DNA of 64,000 nt from Egibacter rhizosphaerae. GTDB taxonomy: Bacteria > Actinomycetota > Nitriliruptoria > Euzebyales > Egibacteraceae. Under the pieces are notes generated by a model, which was given only the letters and a program-made list of their open reading frames with translations, did not search any database and was not told the origin of the DNA. A program made the translations under genes and the position numbers. Below are positions 27,821 to 36,915 of this stretch, one piece after another (the stretch's first letter is position 1; every line of letters starts with the position of its first letter). Location: NCBI RefSeq assembly GCF_004322855.1, contig NZ_CP036402.1:558001-622000 (forward strand), written 5' to 3'.

Positions 27821-28318
27821 TCACTGCGGCGAGTCGCTGCGTGCGAGGAGCGTGCCACCGACAACGAGGAGCGCGCCGAGAACCAAGAAGCCGAGGTCCC
27901 ACGCCAACGGGTAGGCAGCTTCGGGGTTGACCCGGTGGAGCTGGAGCAGGTGGTGGTTGACCGAGCCCTCGATGAGGTTGAACAGACCCCAGCCCACCAG
28001 CATCCAGCCGCTCAGCGAGCGCCAGGTCCACCGCCAGCCTCCGCGGCCAGCCCGGGCCCACAGCATGAACAGCCCGACGAGCACGAGCGCAAGCGCGGCC
28101 ACATGGAAGAGGCCGTCGGCGAACATGTTGAGCTGCATGTTGTCCATCGTCGTGTTGGGATACAGCTGCGTGAGCATGCCGTGCCACTGGAACAGCTGGT
28201 GGGCCACGATGCCGTCGATGAAGCCGCCGATCCCCGCTCCCACCACGATCGAGGGCACGGTGATCGGTGCCGGCCTCGCGATCTCCTGCTGAGCGCTCAA
28301 GGGGACCCTGCCTTTCAC
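27821..28318 (-). CDS. DUF2243 membrane protein
   Basis: This 165-residue protein has four hydrophobic helices. The family hallmarks are GAGIGGFIDGIVAHQLFQWH near residue 30 and NLIEGSVNHHLLQLHRV near 115, with conserved histidines lying at the membrane edge. Biochemical role unknown; in many genomes it sits near copper or cytochrome-oxidase assembly genes. Here it is divergent from the CopD fusion, consistent with a metal- or heme-related role. Confidence 0.8.
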   Translation of the reverse strand: MKGRVPLSAQQEIARPAPITVPSIVVGAGIGGFIDGIVAHQLFQWHGMLTQLYPNTTMDNMQLNMFADGLFHVAALALVLVGLFMLWARAGRGGWRWTWRSLSGWMLVGWGLFNLIEGSVNHHLLQLHRVNPEAAYPLAWDLGFLVLGALLVVGGTLLARSDSPQ

Positions 28319-28461
28319 GCGCGGCTGCGCTCTCCTGCGGACTCGGAACGCTGGCCGGCTGCGTACCCCCCGTAGCCAACAACATGCGACCGTTCACCCT
28401 GCCGAGCCGTTGACCTCGCGTGAGACCTGCCCCCGATCCACCGCACTGCCAGACTGGCTGC

Positions 28462-30342
28462 ATGGCGAAGCACGAGGCGCGTATCGGTGACCTCGGCTCC
28501 ATCCACCGCAGCGCCAGCCGCGCTGCTCTTGTACGCCTCGCGCTGGCCGTCCCCCTGGCCTTGCTGCTCCTCGCACTGATCCCCACCCTCGTCCACGCCG
28601 ACGAGGCCGGCGTCGACCACGACGGCGAGCTACCGAGCGACGGCGACCTCACGCTCGCGGAGACCGCCGGGTCGGTGCTCGTGGCTCTCACGGTACGTCC
28701 AGCCGAAGGCGGCAACGCCGAGCTGTGGCTGCATCTGCAGGCCTCCAACCCCGCGCCGGAGGCCGCCGAGCTCGATCCCGTCCTCACCGTCGACGGCGAC
28801 GAGGTGACGCTGGAGCGTTGCGGTGACGCCTGCCGAACGACGACCGCCACCGTGGCCGGTGGGGAGGACGTCGCGGTGGACATTCCCGATGACGGCGGAG
28901 GCACTGCCGCGTTGCCGCTGCCGGACCAGCTGCCACCCCCCTCCGCCGAGGAACGCCTCGACGTCGCCACCGAGCACATGAACGGCCTCGACACTTACCG
29001 CCTCGTCGAACTCGTGGGTCCGGAGGGAGCGCAGACCCGCAACCTCCACGCCATCGAGGCCCCCGACCGCCTCCGGGTCGACTTCGGAGGCGACCGCACG
29101 ATGATCCGCGTGGGAGACCGCACGTTCACCAAACGCGATGCCGAGCGCTTCTGGACCTCCCGTGAACGCGACGCCGCCGACCTGCCCAGCCACATCTGGG
29201 ACATCGGCGAGTCGCCGGTGGCCGTCCGGGAGGTCGGATCCTCCACCGTCGACGGGACGCCCGTCACCGAGCTGGCGTTCTTCATCGACACCGGCGACCT
29301 GGCGATCTGGTATCGCCTCTCCGTCGACGACGAGGATCGGGTCCACGCCGCCGACATGCTGACGGGCGGCCATTTCATGCGGCACCGCTACGAGGCCTTC
29401 GACGAGCCGGTCACCATCGAACCACCGCGTGGACCGGTCGCCCAGTTCGCCGCCGACACCTTCGGCGACCCGCCCGACGGGTCCTGGCGCGCTGGCGCGA
29501 GCGCCGCCGAGACGCTCGCGCACGTCGGGGTGCTGGCTGCCGCAGGCGGCGTCTGGTTCCTCGCCGGGGTGCACGATCGGCATTGGACCGAACGCCTGCC
29601 GCTGCTGCGGATCGTCAGTGCGGCGGCCATCCTCGCACTCGTGGCGACCGTGCTCGCGTGGCCGTTGCGCGTCGGGGCGGTCGACGGGGTCACCGGACTC
29701 GCGGATCCCGACGCGTGGGGCGAGGCCCTCAACGTGCCCCGGGCCCTCGAGTTTGGGCTGCGCCTCGCCGGGGCGGTCGCAGTGCTCCTGGCCCTGCCGG
29801 ACATGTGGCGGTCACGCGCCACGAGCGTCGCCGTGATTGGCGCGCTGCTGACGGTCGCCTCACTCCTGCCGGTGGGTCACGCCGCGACCGCCGACATGGC
29901 CTGGCTCGCACTGCCATTGGAATACGCCCATCTGCTCGCTGCGGCGGGCTGGTTCGGCGGGTTGGTCCTGTTGGCCGTCACGGTGCACCACCGCGCCTCG
30001 CAGAACCCACCCGCAGACGTTCTCGCCGCGTTCTCGCGGCTCGCCTCGATCTGCCTGCTGGTGGTCGCGCTCGCGGGGCTCGGGCTGTCCGCCATCCACC
30101 TCGGCGGGCCCGCCGGCCTGGTCGAAGGCGCCTACGGGGCGGTGCTGGGCGTGAAGGTCGCGGTGATCGCCGCGGTGGCCCTGCTCGCCGCGCACGTGCG
30201 CTACCGCCTCGTTCCCGCCTGTCGTGCCGGTGCGGCAGATGCGTGGCCGCGACTGCGCCGCAGCGTGCGCCTGGAAGCTGCCGGGCTCGTCGCCGTGCTC
30301 GCGATCACCGCCGTGCTCGTCAACCTGCCCCCTCCCACCTGA
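28462..30342 (+). CDS. CopD-like copper transport protein fused to an LppX/LolA-like extracytoplasmic domain
   Basis: This 626-residue protein has an N-terminal hydrophobic signal (about residues 20–42) and an acidic extracytoplasmic region. A domain at about 163–315 (EERLDVATEHMNGLDTYRL, then YRLSVDDEDRVHAADM) looks like the LppX/LolA lipid-binding fold. Eight membrane helices follow (about 350–626) with CopD features such as EYAHLLAAAGWFGG and HLGG. CopD proteins move copper across the membrane with CopC. The ATG at 28462 opens the mature-length frame. The extra domain replaces the usual CopC-like head seen in CopC–CopD fusions. Coupled to copC, 23 nt downstream. Confidence 0.75.
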   Translation: MAKHEARIGDLGSIHRSASRAALVRLALAVPLALLLLALIPTLVHADEAGVDHDGELPSDGDLTLAETAGSVLVALTVRPAEGGNAELWLHLQASNPAPEAAELDPVLTVDGDEVTLERCGDACRTTTATVAGGEDVAVDIPDDGGGTAALPLPDQLPPPSAEERLDVATEHMNGLDTYRLVELVGPEGAQTRNLHAIEAPDRLRVDFGGDRTMIRVGDRTFTKRDAERFWTSRERDAADLPSHIWDIGESPVAVREVGSSTVDGTPVTELAFFIDTGDLAIWYRLSVDDEDRVHAADMLTGGHFMRHRYEAFDEPVTIEPPRGPVAQFAADTFGDPPDGSWRAGASAAETLAHVGVLAAAGGVWFLAGVHDRHWTERLPLLRIVSAAAILALVATVLAWPLRVGAVDGVTGLADPDAWGEALNVPRALEFGLRLAGAVAVLLALPDMWRSRATSVAVIGALLTVASLLPVGHAATADMAWLALPLEYAHLLAAAGWFGGLVLLAVTVHHRASQNPPADVLAAFSRLASICLLVVALAGLGLSAIHLGGPAGLVEGAYGAVLGVKVAVIAAVALLAAHVRYRLVPACRAGAADAWPRLRRSVRLEAAGLVAVLAITAVLVNLPPPT

Positions 30343-30365
30343 CGAACCTGACGAGGAGAACCTCG

Positions 30366-30941
30366 ATGCCACCCCATTCCACCTCCGGCCCCTGCCGCAG
30401 CCCCGCCGCTGTCGTGCTGCTCCTGGTCGCCGGGGTGCTCGCGGCATCGGCGTTACTCATCGCACCGCCGGCCTGGGGCCACGCGCACCTGGTCGACAGC
30501 GAACCCGCGGATGAGGAAACCGTCGGCGAGGCCCCCGAGGAGGTCTCGCTCGAGTTCGACGAGGTCGTCGACCCGCAGCACATCGAGGTGGTCGGCCCCG
30601 ACGGCGACGACCTCGCCACCGGCGATCCCGAGCAGGAGGACGAGGTGGTGCGCCAGCCCATCCACGGGCCGACCTCCACTGGCGAGCACGTGGTCACCAT
30701 CGACCTGGTCGCCGACGACGGCCACGAGCAGCAGGAGTCGATCGTCTTCGAGTACACCGGCGCCACCGCAGGAGCCGGCGAGAACGGCGACCTGACCGCT
30801 GCGCAGGATGACGGCACCGCGGCCGGCGGCGCCCTCCCGAGGGTGCTCGCCATCGCTGGTGGCGCCGTCGTCCTCGCCCTGGTCGTGACCCTGGCGATAC
30901 GCCGCCTGAACCGTGCGGGTGCGCACGACACCAGCGACTAA
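30366..30941 (+). CDS. copC: CopC-domain copper resistance protein
   Basis: This 191-residue secreted protein has a signal sequence ending in PPAWGHAHLVDSEPADE, so the mature chain begins near the histidine used for copper binding in CopC. The beta-sandwich follows (EVSLEFDEVVDPQHIEVVG to FEYTG), then a low-complexity acidic linker and a C-terminal membrane anchor (ALPRVLAIAGGAVVLALVV, residues about 155–180). It delivers copper to the CopD protein encoded just upstream. Confidence 0.88.
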   Translation: MPPHSTSGPCRSPAAVVLLLVAGVLAASALLIAPPAWGHAHLVDSEPADEETVGEAPEEVSLEFDEVVDPQHIEVVGPDGDDLATGDPEQEDEVVRQPIHGPTSTGEHVVTIDLVADDGHEQQESIVFEYTGATAGAGENGDLTAAQDDGTAAGGALPRVLAIAGGAVVLALVVTLAIRRLNRAGAHDTSD

Positions 30942-31113
30942 CCCTGCCGGGCACGCAGCGACGCTTCAGCCCGGCCGGTGCTGCCGCTGGACCGGGGGCA
31001 GCAGGGCGCGACCCCCTCTCCGCCGTCATCCCGGTGAAAGTCACTCGAGGACGCCGGCTGCGACCCACCGCCGCCGGGGTCCGCGCCGGACGGTCTGACG
31101 ACTCGGAGTGCGT

Positions 31114-31129
31114 ATCCTGGGCCCAGGAT
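31114..31129. promoter_or_regulatory. Perfect 16-bp palindrome overlapping the sirtuin start
   Basis: ATCCTGGG directly abuts its reverse complement CCCAGGAT, and the last two bases are the first two of the sirtuin ATG. A TATCCT hexamer at 31113–31118 is a plausible -10 element, which would make the mRNA leaderless. The palindrome would then cover the promoter and transcription start, a strong repressor position. Confidence 0.5.
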
Positions 31130-32039
31130 GCATGGGCAATCAACAAAGGTCGAGGCGCTTGCGGACGTCCTGTCACAGGGCGAGATCTTGATCCTGACCG
31201 GCGCCGGCATCTCCACCGACTCGGGGATCCCCGACTACCGCGACCCCGACGGGCGGGCTCGCAACACCGCGCCCATGACCTTCCAGCGCTTCGTCGCCTG
31301 CCCCGAGGAGCGTCGCCGGTACTGGGCTCGCAGCCACGTCGGCTGGCCGCGCGTCGCCGCTGCCCGGCCCAACGCCTCCCACCGAGCCGTCGCCGAACTC
31401 GAGCAGGCTGGCCTCCTGGCACACACCGTCACTCAGAACGTCGATGGGCTGCACACCGCAGCGGGAAGTCGGCAGGTCATCGACCTGCACGGCCGCCTCG
31501 ACGTCGTGGCGTGCTTGCAGTGCCACGTCCGTCGTCCCCGGATCGAGATCGCGTTGCGGTTGGACGCGGTCAACCCCGGATTCCTCGAGGAGGTCGCCGA
31601 TGACGTCCTGCGTCCCGACGGCGACGTGGTGCTGTCCGACGAGGCCGTCGCCAGGTTTCGGATGGTTTCGTGCCGGCGCTGCGACGGGCCGGTCAAGCCC
31701 GACGTCGTCTACTTCGGCGAGCAGGTCCCCCGCGACCGTTTCGCCCGGGCGCTCGACCTGGTCGAGCAGTCCGCCGCCCTGGTCGTGCTCGGCTCGTCGC
31801 TGGCGGTCGGCTCGGGCTATCGGTTCGTGACCGCGGCGGCCAAGCGCGACATCCCGATCGTGATCGTCACGCGCGGCCTCACTCGTGGGGACCGACACGC
31901 CTCGCTCAAGATCGACGCAGCCCTCGGCGACGTGCTACCCACAGCCACCGCCCGCGCCCTCGAGCCCCGCCCGTCAGGACGGGTGGCAGGGCCCGGGAGT
32001 GCCCACCAAGCGCCCGAGAAGGCGCTGTCCGAGCTGTAA
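31128..32039 (+). CDS. NAD-dependent protein deacylase, Sir2 family (class II-like)
   Basis: This 303-residue sirtuin has ILTGAGISTDSGIPDYRDPD (NAD-binding GAGxS and IPDYR), QNVDGLH with catalytic histidine in DLHGRLD, a zinc knuckle of two CxxC-type pairs (CLQCH and CRRC), KPDVVYFGE, and GSSLAVGSGYRF. The zinc-loop sequence and length match class II (SIRT4-like) bacterial members. It removes acyl groups from lysines. A 51-base copy of its 3' region occurs at 37463–37513. Probably leaderless from ATG 31128. Confidence 0.88.
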   Translation: MHGQSTKVEALADVLSQGEILILTGAGISTDSGIPDYRDPDGRARNTAPMTFQRFVACPEERRRYWARSHVGWPRVAAARPNASHRAVAELEQAGLLAHTVTQNVDGLHTAAGSRQVIDLHGRLDVVACLQCHVRRPRIEIALRLDAVNPGFLEEVADDVLRPDGDVVLSDEAVARFRMVSCRRCDGPVKPDVVYFGEQVPRDRFARALDLVEQSAALVVLGSSLAVGSGYRFVTAAAKRDIPIVIVTRGLTRGDRHASLKIDAALGDVLPTATARALEPRPSGRVAGPGSAHQAPEKALSEL

Positions 32040-32221
32040 GCGCGGTGGGGACGCGATGTTCCGTTGGTGACCCTCGAAGCAAACGCGAGCCCGAACAGCG
32101 CACCCTGACAACGTGCGGAGGCGGAGGCCGGTTGGACGGAGGAGCGTCACCGACCCCACCCACGGGTATGGGACGTGGGGGCGTGCTCGGCCCTTCGAGC
32201 CCTATACGAGAGGAACCTTCG

Positions 32222-32695
32222 ATGAGCTTGTTGACGATGAGCCGGTGGGAGCTGCCGCTTCGCGCGGTGACTGGCGCGTTCATCTTGAACTCGGGTCTGA
32301 ACAAGCGTGACATGCCACGCGAGCAGGCCGAGGGCCTGCACGGGTTCGCCCAGACCGCCCAGGTGCCGGGCCTCGATCAGCTCGAGCCGACGACGTTCTC
32401 CAAACTGTTGTCCGCCACCGAGATCGGCCTCGGCGCAGCTCTGCTCGCGCCGGTGGTGCCACGCCAGGTTGCCGGCCTGGGGCTCAGCGGCTTCTCCGCG
32501 GGGCTGCTGCGGCTCTACTGGAAGGCTCCCGGCATGCGGCAAGAGGGCGACGTGCGCCCCACCGAGCAGGGCACCGGCATGGCCAAGGATCTCTGGATGC
32601 TCGGGATCGGCCTCTCGCTGCTGCTGGCGTCGGAACGCGGCAAGGCGGACCGCAAGCGCAAGGCCGCCGCCAAGCCGTCTCGAAGCAAACGTTGA
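32222..32695 (+). CDS. DoxX-like small membrane protein
   Basis: This 157-residue protein has hydrophobic stretches near residues 10–25, 60–80, 85–100 and 118–135 and a basic C-terminus (AAAKPSRSKR). The FILNSGLNKRDMP and FSKLLSATEIGLGAALL features suit the DoxX/SURF4-like superfamily. Role unknown. Start ATG 32222 with GAGAGGAA upstream. It lies 180 nt after the sirtuin gene on the same strand. Confidence 0.7.
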   Translation: MSLLTMSRWELPLRAVTGAFILNSGLNKRDMPREQAEGLHGFAQTAQVPGLDQLEPTTFSKLLSATEIGLGAALLAPVVPRQVAGLGLSGFSAGLLRLYWKAPGMRQEGDVRPTEQGTGMAKDLWMLGIGLSLLLASERGKADRKRKAAAKPSRSKR

Positions 32696-33002
32696 GGGGA
32701 ACGGCAGCCCCAGCGCAACGCTTCACGCTCGCGCTGACCTTGGACAGCTCGACCTTCAGTCCTACGAAGATGCGCTTGCCGCCGTGGGTGCGCCAGATCT
32801 CTTCCATCACCTCCGGATCGTCCAGAGCAGCTGCGGTCGCGTCGGTGTGATCGACGTGCACGATCGCGAACGGGTCGTTCTCGTCCGTGTGGACGCTGAC
32901 GAACAATTTGTCCCTAACGCGAAAGGCGGGACGCCCGAAGTGTGGTTTCTCCTCGACTTCTGGCAGCGTGGTCACGAACGCACGGATGTCTTCGAGTCGC
33001 AT
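32484..33002 (-). CDS. MmcQ/YjbR-family protein with aberrant C-terminus
   Basis: Residues 1–89 (33002 down to 32736) are a clear MmcQ/YjbR domain: LPEVEEKPHFGRPAFRVRD, VHTDENDPFAIVHV, and a GLKVELSKV strand. The normal family then ends within about 25 residues in an EAWR-type helix. This frame instead runs on for about 80 arginine- and proline-rich residues antisense to the DoxX-like gene. A frameshift or deletion near 32730 is the simplest explanation, so the gene is probably broken or its real end is lost. MmcQ proteins have a DNA-binding-like fold of unknown role. Confidence 0.55.
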   Translation of the reverse strand: MRLEDIRAFVTTLPEVEEKPHFGRPAFRVRDKLFVSVHTDENDPFAIVHVDHTDATAAALDDPEVMEEIWRTHGGKRIFVGLKVELSKVSASVKRCAGAAVPLNVCFETAWRRPCACGPPCRVPTPAAARGRSRASRDPWPCRCPARWGARRPLAACREPSSRAAAAPRRSR

Positions 33003-33032
33003 CTTCGGTATCCGATCCTCAGCCAGTCTGGG

Positions 33033-33713
33033 TCATGCACCTTCCACATCGTCCTGACCTCGTGCCCCGAGGAGCCCGAGGTCGAGCGCTCGTAGCACGG
33101 CCCGGGTGCGGTCCCGCACGCCGAGCTTGAGCAGCAGACTCGATACGTGATTCTTGACCGTCCCTGGCGCCAGGTACAGGACGTCCGCGATCTCGTGGTT
33201 GGCGTAGCCAGCGGCCATGAGCCGAAGGATCTCGAGTTCGCGTTCGCTCAGGTCCTCCGCGCGGAGTAGGCCGTCGAGGAAGCCGGGCTGCGGTTGGGAC
33301 GCGGCGGCGTCCAGGAGTCGCTGGGTCACCGAAGGCTCGACCAGGGTTCCTCCCTGCGCGAGGGTTCGGACGGCGCCGATGAGGTGCTCGAAGGTCACGT
33401 CCTTGAGCAGGTAGCCGTGCGCCCCGCTGCGCAGGGCATGCAGGACAAGCTCGTCGTCGTCGAAGGTGGTGAGCACGAGCACGGGGGTCTCGTCGCCCCG
33501 TCCCCGCAGTGCCTCAAGCGTGGCGATGCCGTCGCGTCGGGGCATACGCAGATCGAGCAGGACGACATCGGGTCGGTGGCGACGGATAACCTCGAGGGCT
33601 TCGTCCCCATCGCTGGCTTCCGCGGTCACGACGACCTCGCCGCTGTAGGACAGCAGGCTGCGGATGCCCTGGCGGACCAGGGTCTGATCGTCGACCACAC
33701 AGACCTCGATCAT
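33033..33713 (-). CDS. NarL/FixJ-type response regulator
   Basis: This 226-residue protein has a receiver domain (residues 1–120; acidic pocket in VVDDQ, phospho-acceptor in VVLLDLRMP, conserved VLVLTTFDDDE and GYLLKDV) and a LuxR helix-turn-helix (150–215; LSERELEILRLMAAGYANHE and APGTVKNHVSSLLLKLGV). Its ATG overlaps the kinase gene's stop (ATGA). It is the output of the adjacent sensor kinase and probably regulates the ABC exporter in the same operon. Confidence 0.92.
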   Translation of the reverse strand: MIEVCVVDDQTLVRQGIRSLLSYSGEVVVTAEASDGDEALEVIRRHRPDVVLLDLRMPRRDGIATLEALRGRGDETPVLVLTTFDDDELVLHALRSGAHGYLLKDVTFEHLIGAVRTLAQGGTLVEPSVTQRLLDAAASQPQPGFLDGLLRAEDLSERELEILRLMAAGYANHEIADVLYLAPGTVKNHVSSLLLKLGVRDRTRAVLRALDLGLLGARGQDDVEGA

Positions 33714-34942
33714 CGCAACGGGATCCGTGCGGCTATGCGCATGCCGCGACCGGGCGCGGTCACGAACTCGACGCTGCCGCCAAGGGCGTCGATGCGCTCG
33801 GTGACGCCGTTGAGGCCGCTACCAGGGCGCAGCCGGGCCGTGCCTTTCCCGTCGTCGCGGGCATCGAGGAGGACGGCGCCGTTGCCGTCGTGGCCGATCT
33901 CGATCGACAGCGTGGTGGCCTCGGCGTGCCGCACCGTGTTGGTGACGACCTCCTGCACGCACCGCACGAGAGCCAGCGAGGTCGCGTCGTCGATGTCGAG
34001 GCCGTCCTCGACCGACAACTCGATGCGGAGGTGCGGCAGTCGGGTCACGTCCGCCAGGGCGTCCTGGAGCGCGGGCGGCTGATCACGAAGGTCAGTGACG
34101 GCACCTCGGACCGCACCGAGCAGGCTGCGGGCGATGTCACGCGCACGCCCCACGTGGGAGCTGTCGCTGGTTGGCTCGGCCTGGGTCGCGGACTCCAACT
34201 CCAGGATCAGCGCGGTCAGGTGATGGCCGACCACGTCATGCAGGTCACGAGCGATGCGGAGTCGCTCTCCGGTGCGGCTCGATGCCTCCAACAGCGTCGT
34301 CGCCGCGCGCAGTTCGGCGTGGGCGTCCGCGAGACGAGCGCGGGCGGCCGTCTCGCGCTGCTGGCTCCAGATCACCAGTACCGCGAACGCCTGGAAGCTG
34401 GTGAACACCACCACCGAGACGGCCGCGTTCAGCGGGTCGTCCTCGGTGCGGAAGGTGACCCCCGCGATCAACAGCATCTGCACGACCACGACGGCGATCG
34501 TGCCGCGCTTTGGCAGCACGTAGGCAGCGGCCGCCGCGGTCACCACCAGCAGCACCAGCGCCCAGCCGTCGGCCGGAGCGAACGCATAGGCGAGCGCTCC
34601 CAAGGTCACCTGGACCGCGAGCAGCGGTCGGTCCGCCAGCCATGCGGGCCTGCGGTCGGCCGGCACCTGGCCGAGCAGTGCGAACGCCGCCAGGTAACCG
34701 AGGTAGCAGCCCCACCACAGCCAGACGATCCACCCCGGGGACCGCACCGTCCCTGCGAGGAACTCAAGCAGCACGGGCACCCCTACGGCGGCACTGGCGA
34801 TCAACCCGGCCAGTGCACCGAACCGTTCCGTGGTCGCCGCGTCCACACCGTCACCGTACGCGCGCCATTGCCGTGGGGGTAGGTGCCGCTCGGCATGGCC
34901 TCCCACGCGCTGATCCTTCGCCGGTACGGTCGTCGTGGCCAT
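33710..34942 (-). CDS. DesK-type sensor histidine kinase
   Basis: This 410-residue kinase has about six N-terminal membrane helices (residues 45–205), a short coiled segment, a HisKA_3 dimerisation domain with the phospho-histidine in IARDLHDVVGHHLT near residue 240, and an HATPase_c domain (VVTNTVRHAEATTLSIE; DDGKGTARLRPGSGLNG). Members with this topology sense the membrane or cell-envelope state. It sits between the ABC permease and the response regulator on one strand, with coupled ends. Confidence 0.9.
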   Translation of the reverse strand: MATTTVPAKDQRVGGHAERHLPPRQWRAYGDGVDAATTERFGALAGLIASAAVGVPVLLEFLAGTVRSPGWIVWLWWGCYLGYLAAFALLGQVPADRRPAWLADRPLLAVQVTLGALAYAFAPADGWALVLLVVTAAAAAYVLPKRGTIAVVVVQMLLIAGVTFRTEDDPLNAAVSVVVFTSFQAFAVLVIWSQQRETAARARLADAHAELRAATTLLEASSRTGERLRIARDLHDVVGHHLTALILELESATQAEPTSDSSHVGRARDIARSLLGAVRGAVTDLRDQPPALQDALADVTRLPHLRIELSVEDGLDIDDATSLALVRCVQEVVTNTVRHAEATTLSIEIGHDGNGAVLLDARDDGKGTARLRPGSGLNGVTERIDALGGSVEFVTAPGRGMRIAARIPLR

Positions 34943-34978
34943 GGCGTCCTGCCTGCGAGCTCGGTGCCGACGAGGCCC

Positions 34979-35848
34979 TCACGCGCGGCTGGTGATCCCC
35001 GCCCGGCGGCTCGCCAGCGCGGCGATCGCACCGAACACCACGACGGACCCCAGCACCCAGGCGAGGTGAACCACGGTGCTGGCCGGTGCGACACTGGTCC
35101 ACGCCTCGGCGTCGGCCGCCGGGGCGACGTACTGCCAAGCAAGTTGGCCGAAGTGGTAGGTGGGTAGCCACACCGCGATGTCAGACAGCACCGAGGGCAA
35201 CTCACCAAGGGGCACAAAGAAGCCGGACAGGAACGCCAGCGGCAGGAAGATCAGGTTGGCGATCGCGGTCGCGGCCCGTGGCCGAACCGCATAGGCGATC
35301 GCGAACCCCAGCGTGCTGAACGCCAACACCCCGGCCAGCATCGTCAACGTGATCGCGAGCCAGGTGCCGGCGTCCAGGCGTACGTTGCCCGCCGCCACCG
35401 CCAGCCCACCGGTCGAGGCGACGATCAGCAGCCCTCCGACGAGCGCGACTCCCACCTTGGCCGCGAAGAAGCTCCAGCTCGGTAGCGGCGTCGCACGCAT
35501 CGTGCGCACCCACCCACGGCCACGCTCCTCGGCCACGCTCTCACCAAACGTGAAGATCGCCAAGGACACGACCCCGTAGGCGCAGAACGACACCATCTGC
35601 ATCGTGCCGACGTGGGTTCCGTCGGGCAGCACGTTCGAGGGGGAGGCGTTCGACAACCCGAACATCGCGTACAGCAGGGCCGGCAGCGCCACGGCGCCGA
35701 TAACGAACTGCATCGACCGGGCGGTACTTCGTAGTTCCACCACCGCGTGCGTTGCGAGCAGCCCCAGCCGCCCACCGTTGGGCCGTAGCCCTGGCCGCGA
35801 CCCCGTCGCCCGTTCGGTCACCTCGGGAGTCCTCGCACTCGCCATCAT
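34979..35848 (-). CDS. ABC-2 type transporter permease
   Basis: This 289-residue membrane protein has six hydrophobic helices. The GESVAEERGRGWVRTMRATP loop is the signature of ABC-2 drug/lipid exporter permeases, and PLGELPSVLSDIAVWLPTYH is the usual extracytoplasmic segment before the last helix. It works with the ATPase encoded immediately upstream, whose stop overlaps this start (ATGA). Confidence 0.88.
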   Translation of the reverse strand: MMASARTPEVTERATGSRPGLRPNGGRLGLLATHAVVELRSTARSMQFVIGAVALPALLYAMFGLSNASPSNVLPDGTHVGTMQMVSFCAYGVVSLAIFTFGESVAEERGRGWVRTMRATPLPSWSFFAAKVGVALVGGLLIVASTGGLAVAAGNVRLDAGTWLAITLTMLAGVLAFSTLGFAIAYAVRPRAATAIANLIFLPLAFLSGFFVPLGELPSVLSDIAVWLPTYHFGQLAWQYVAPAADAEAWTSVAPASTVVHLAWVLGSVVVFGAIAALASRRAGITSRA

Positions 35849-36783
35849 GCCGCTCCCTGTGTCGCAGCCGGGGAACCGGGCCCGGCGGTCGTTGCCGTCA
35901 ACTCCGCGAACGCCTCCTCCAGATCCGCCTCGTCCACCGACAAGCCACGCATCCGAAAGCCCGCCTGCGCCATGGGCACCACAACGTTCTCAGCAGCGTT
36001 CGCCCAGACGTGCAGCTTCCACAGTCCGTCCACCACCGCAGCGTCGAGCGGTTCCTCCACGCGGTCGACACCGTCCCACGCCGCAACCACCTCATGGGGG
36101 GCATCGGTGGACACCGTGACCATCACCCGCGAGACCTGCCGCTTGAGCACGGCCGGCGAGGCGTCGGCGATCAGGCGCCCTCGCTGCAGCACGAGCACAC
36201 GGTCAGCCACCGCATCCGCTTCGGCAAGGTCGTGGGTCGCGAACACCAGGGTCACGCCTTCCCCAACGCTCGCACGGGTCCGTTCCCAGAAGCCGCGTCG
36301 CGCATCGACGTCCATCGCCGCGGTCGGCTCGTCGAGCACCAGCAACTCGGGCTCCCCTACGAGCGCCATCGCGAGCAGTAGACGCTGCCGCTCCCCGCCC
36401 GAAAGCACCTCGACCGTCCGGTCACGCTTCCGTGAGAGGCCCACGCGGTCGAGCACCTCGTCGACCGACAGCGACGACGGATAGCTTCGTCCCACGAGTC
36501 GGACCAGTTCGGCGACGCTGACCTGGCCTGGCAGCCCGGCGTTCTGGAGCATCGCCCCCACCCGGGACCGCAGCGCACCTCCAGGGGCCCGTCCGAACAC
36601 TCGAACCGTCCCGTCGCCAGGGCGAAGCAGTCCGAGGAGCACGTCGAACAAGGTCGACTTCCCCGCACCGTTCGCGCCGAGCACCGCCACCACCTCGCCA
36701 CGGCCGATGACGATCTCCACCTGGTCGAGTGCCACCACCTCGCCGTAGCGCACGCCCACCTGCTCCAACTCCAACACTGCCAT
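35845..36783 (-). CDS. ABC transporter ATP-binding protein
   Basis: This 312-residue ATPase has Walker A GANGAGKSTL near residue 38, Q-loop AMLQNAGLPGQ, signature VLSGGERQR near 130, Walker B LLVLDEPTAAMD, and switch histidine in FATHDLAEAD. A C-terminal extension of about 80 residues is typical of DrrA-like exporters. First gene of a four-gene operon (ATPase, permease, kinase, regulator), an arrangement typical of antibiotic- or envelope-stress exporters that control themselves. Confidence 0.92.
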   Translation of the reverse strand: MAVLELEQVGVRYGEVVALDQVEIVIGRGEVVAVLGANGAGKSTLFDVLLGLLRPGDGTVRVFGRAPGGALRSRVGAMLQNAGLPGQVSVAELVRLVGRSYPSSLSVDEVLDRVGLSRKRDRTVEVLSGGERQRLLLAMALVGEPELLVLDEPTAAMDVDARRGFWERTRASVGEGVTLVFATHDLAEADAVADRVLVLQRGRLIADASPAVLKRQVSRVMVTVSTDAPHEVVAAWDGVDRVEEPLDAAVVDGLWKLHVWANAAENVVVPMAQAGFRMRGLSVDEADLEEAFAELTATTAGPGSPAATQGAA

Positions 36784-36915
36784 GCGGACCTCGCTTGAAG
36801 GACGGCCTCTACGCGAGCGACGCTACGCAGCAGGACCCCCCAGGGCGAGTGCCAAAAGTCACGGCAGGCGTAGTCAACGACATGACCCGCGAACGCTTCG
36901 TAGGTTCGTTCGGGC

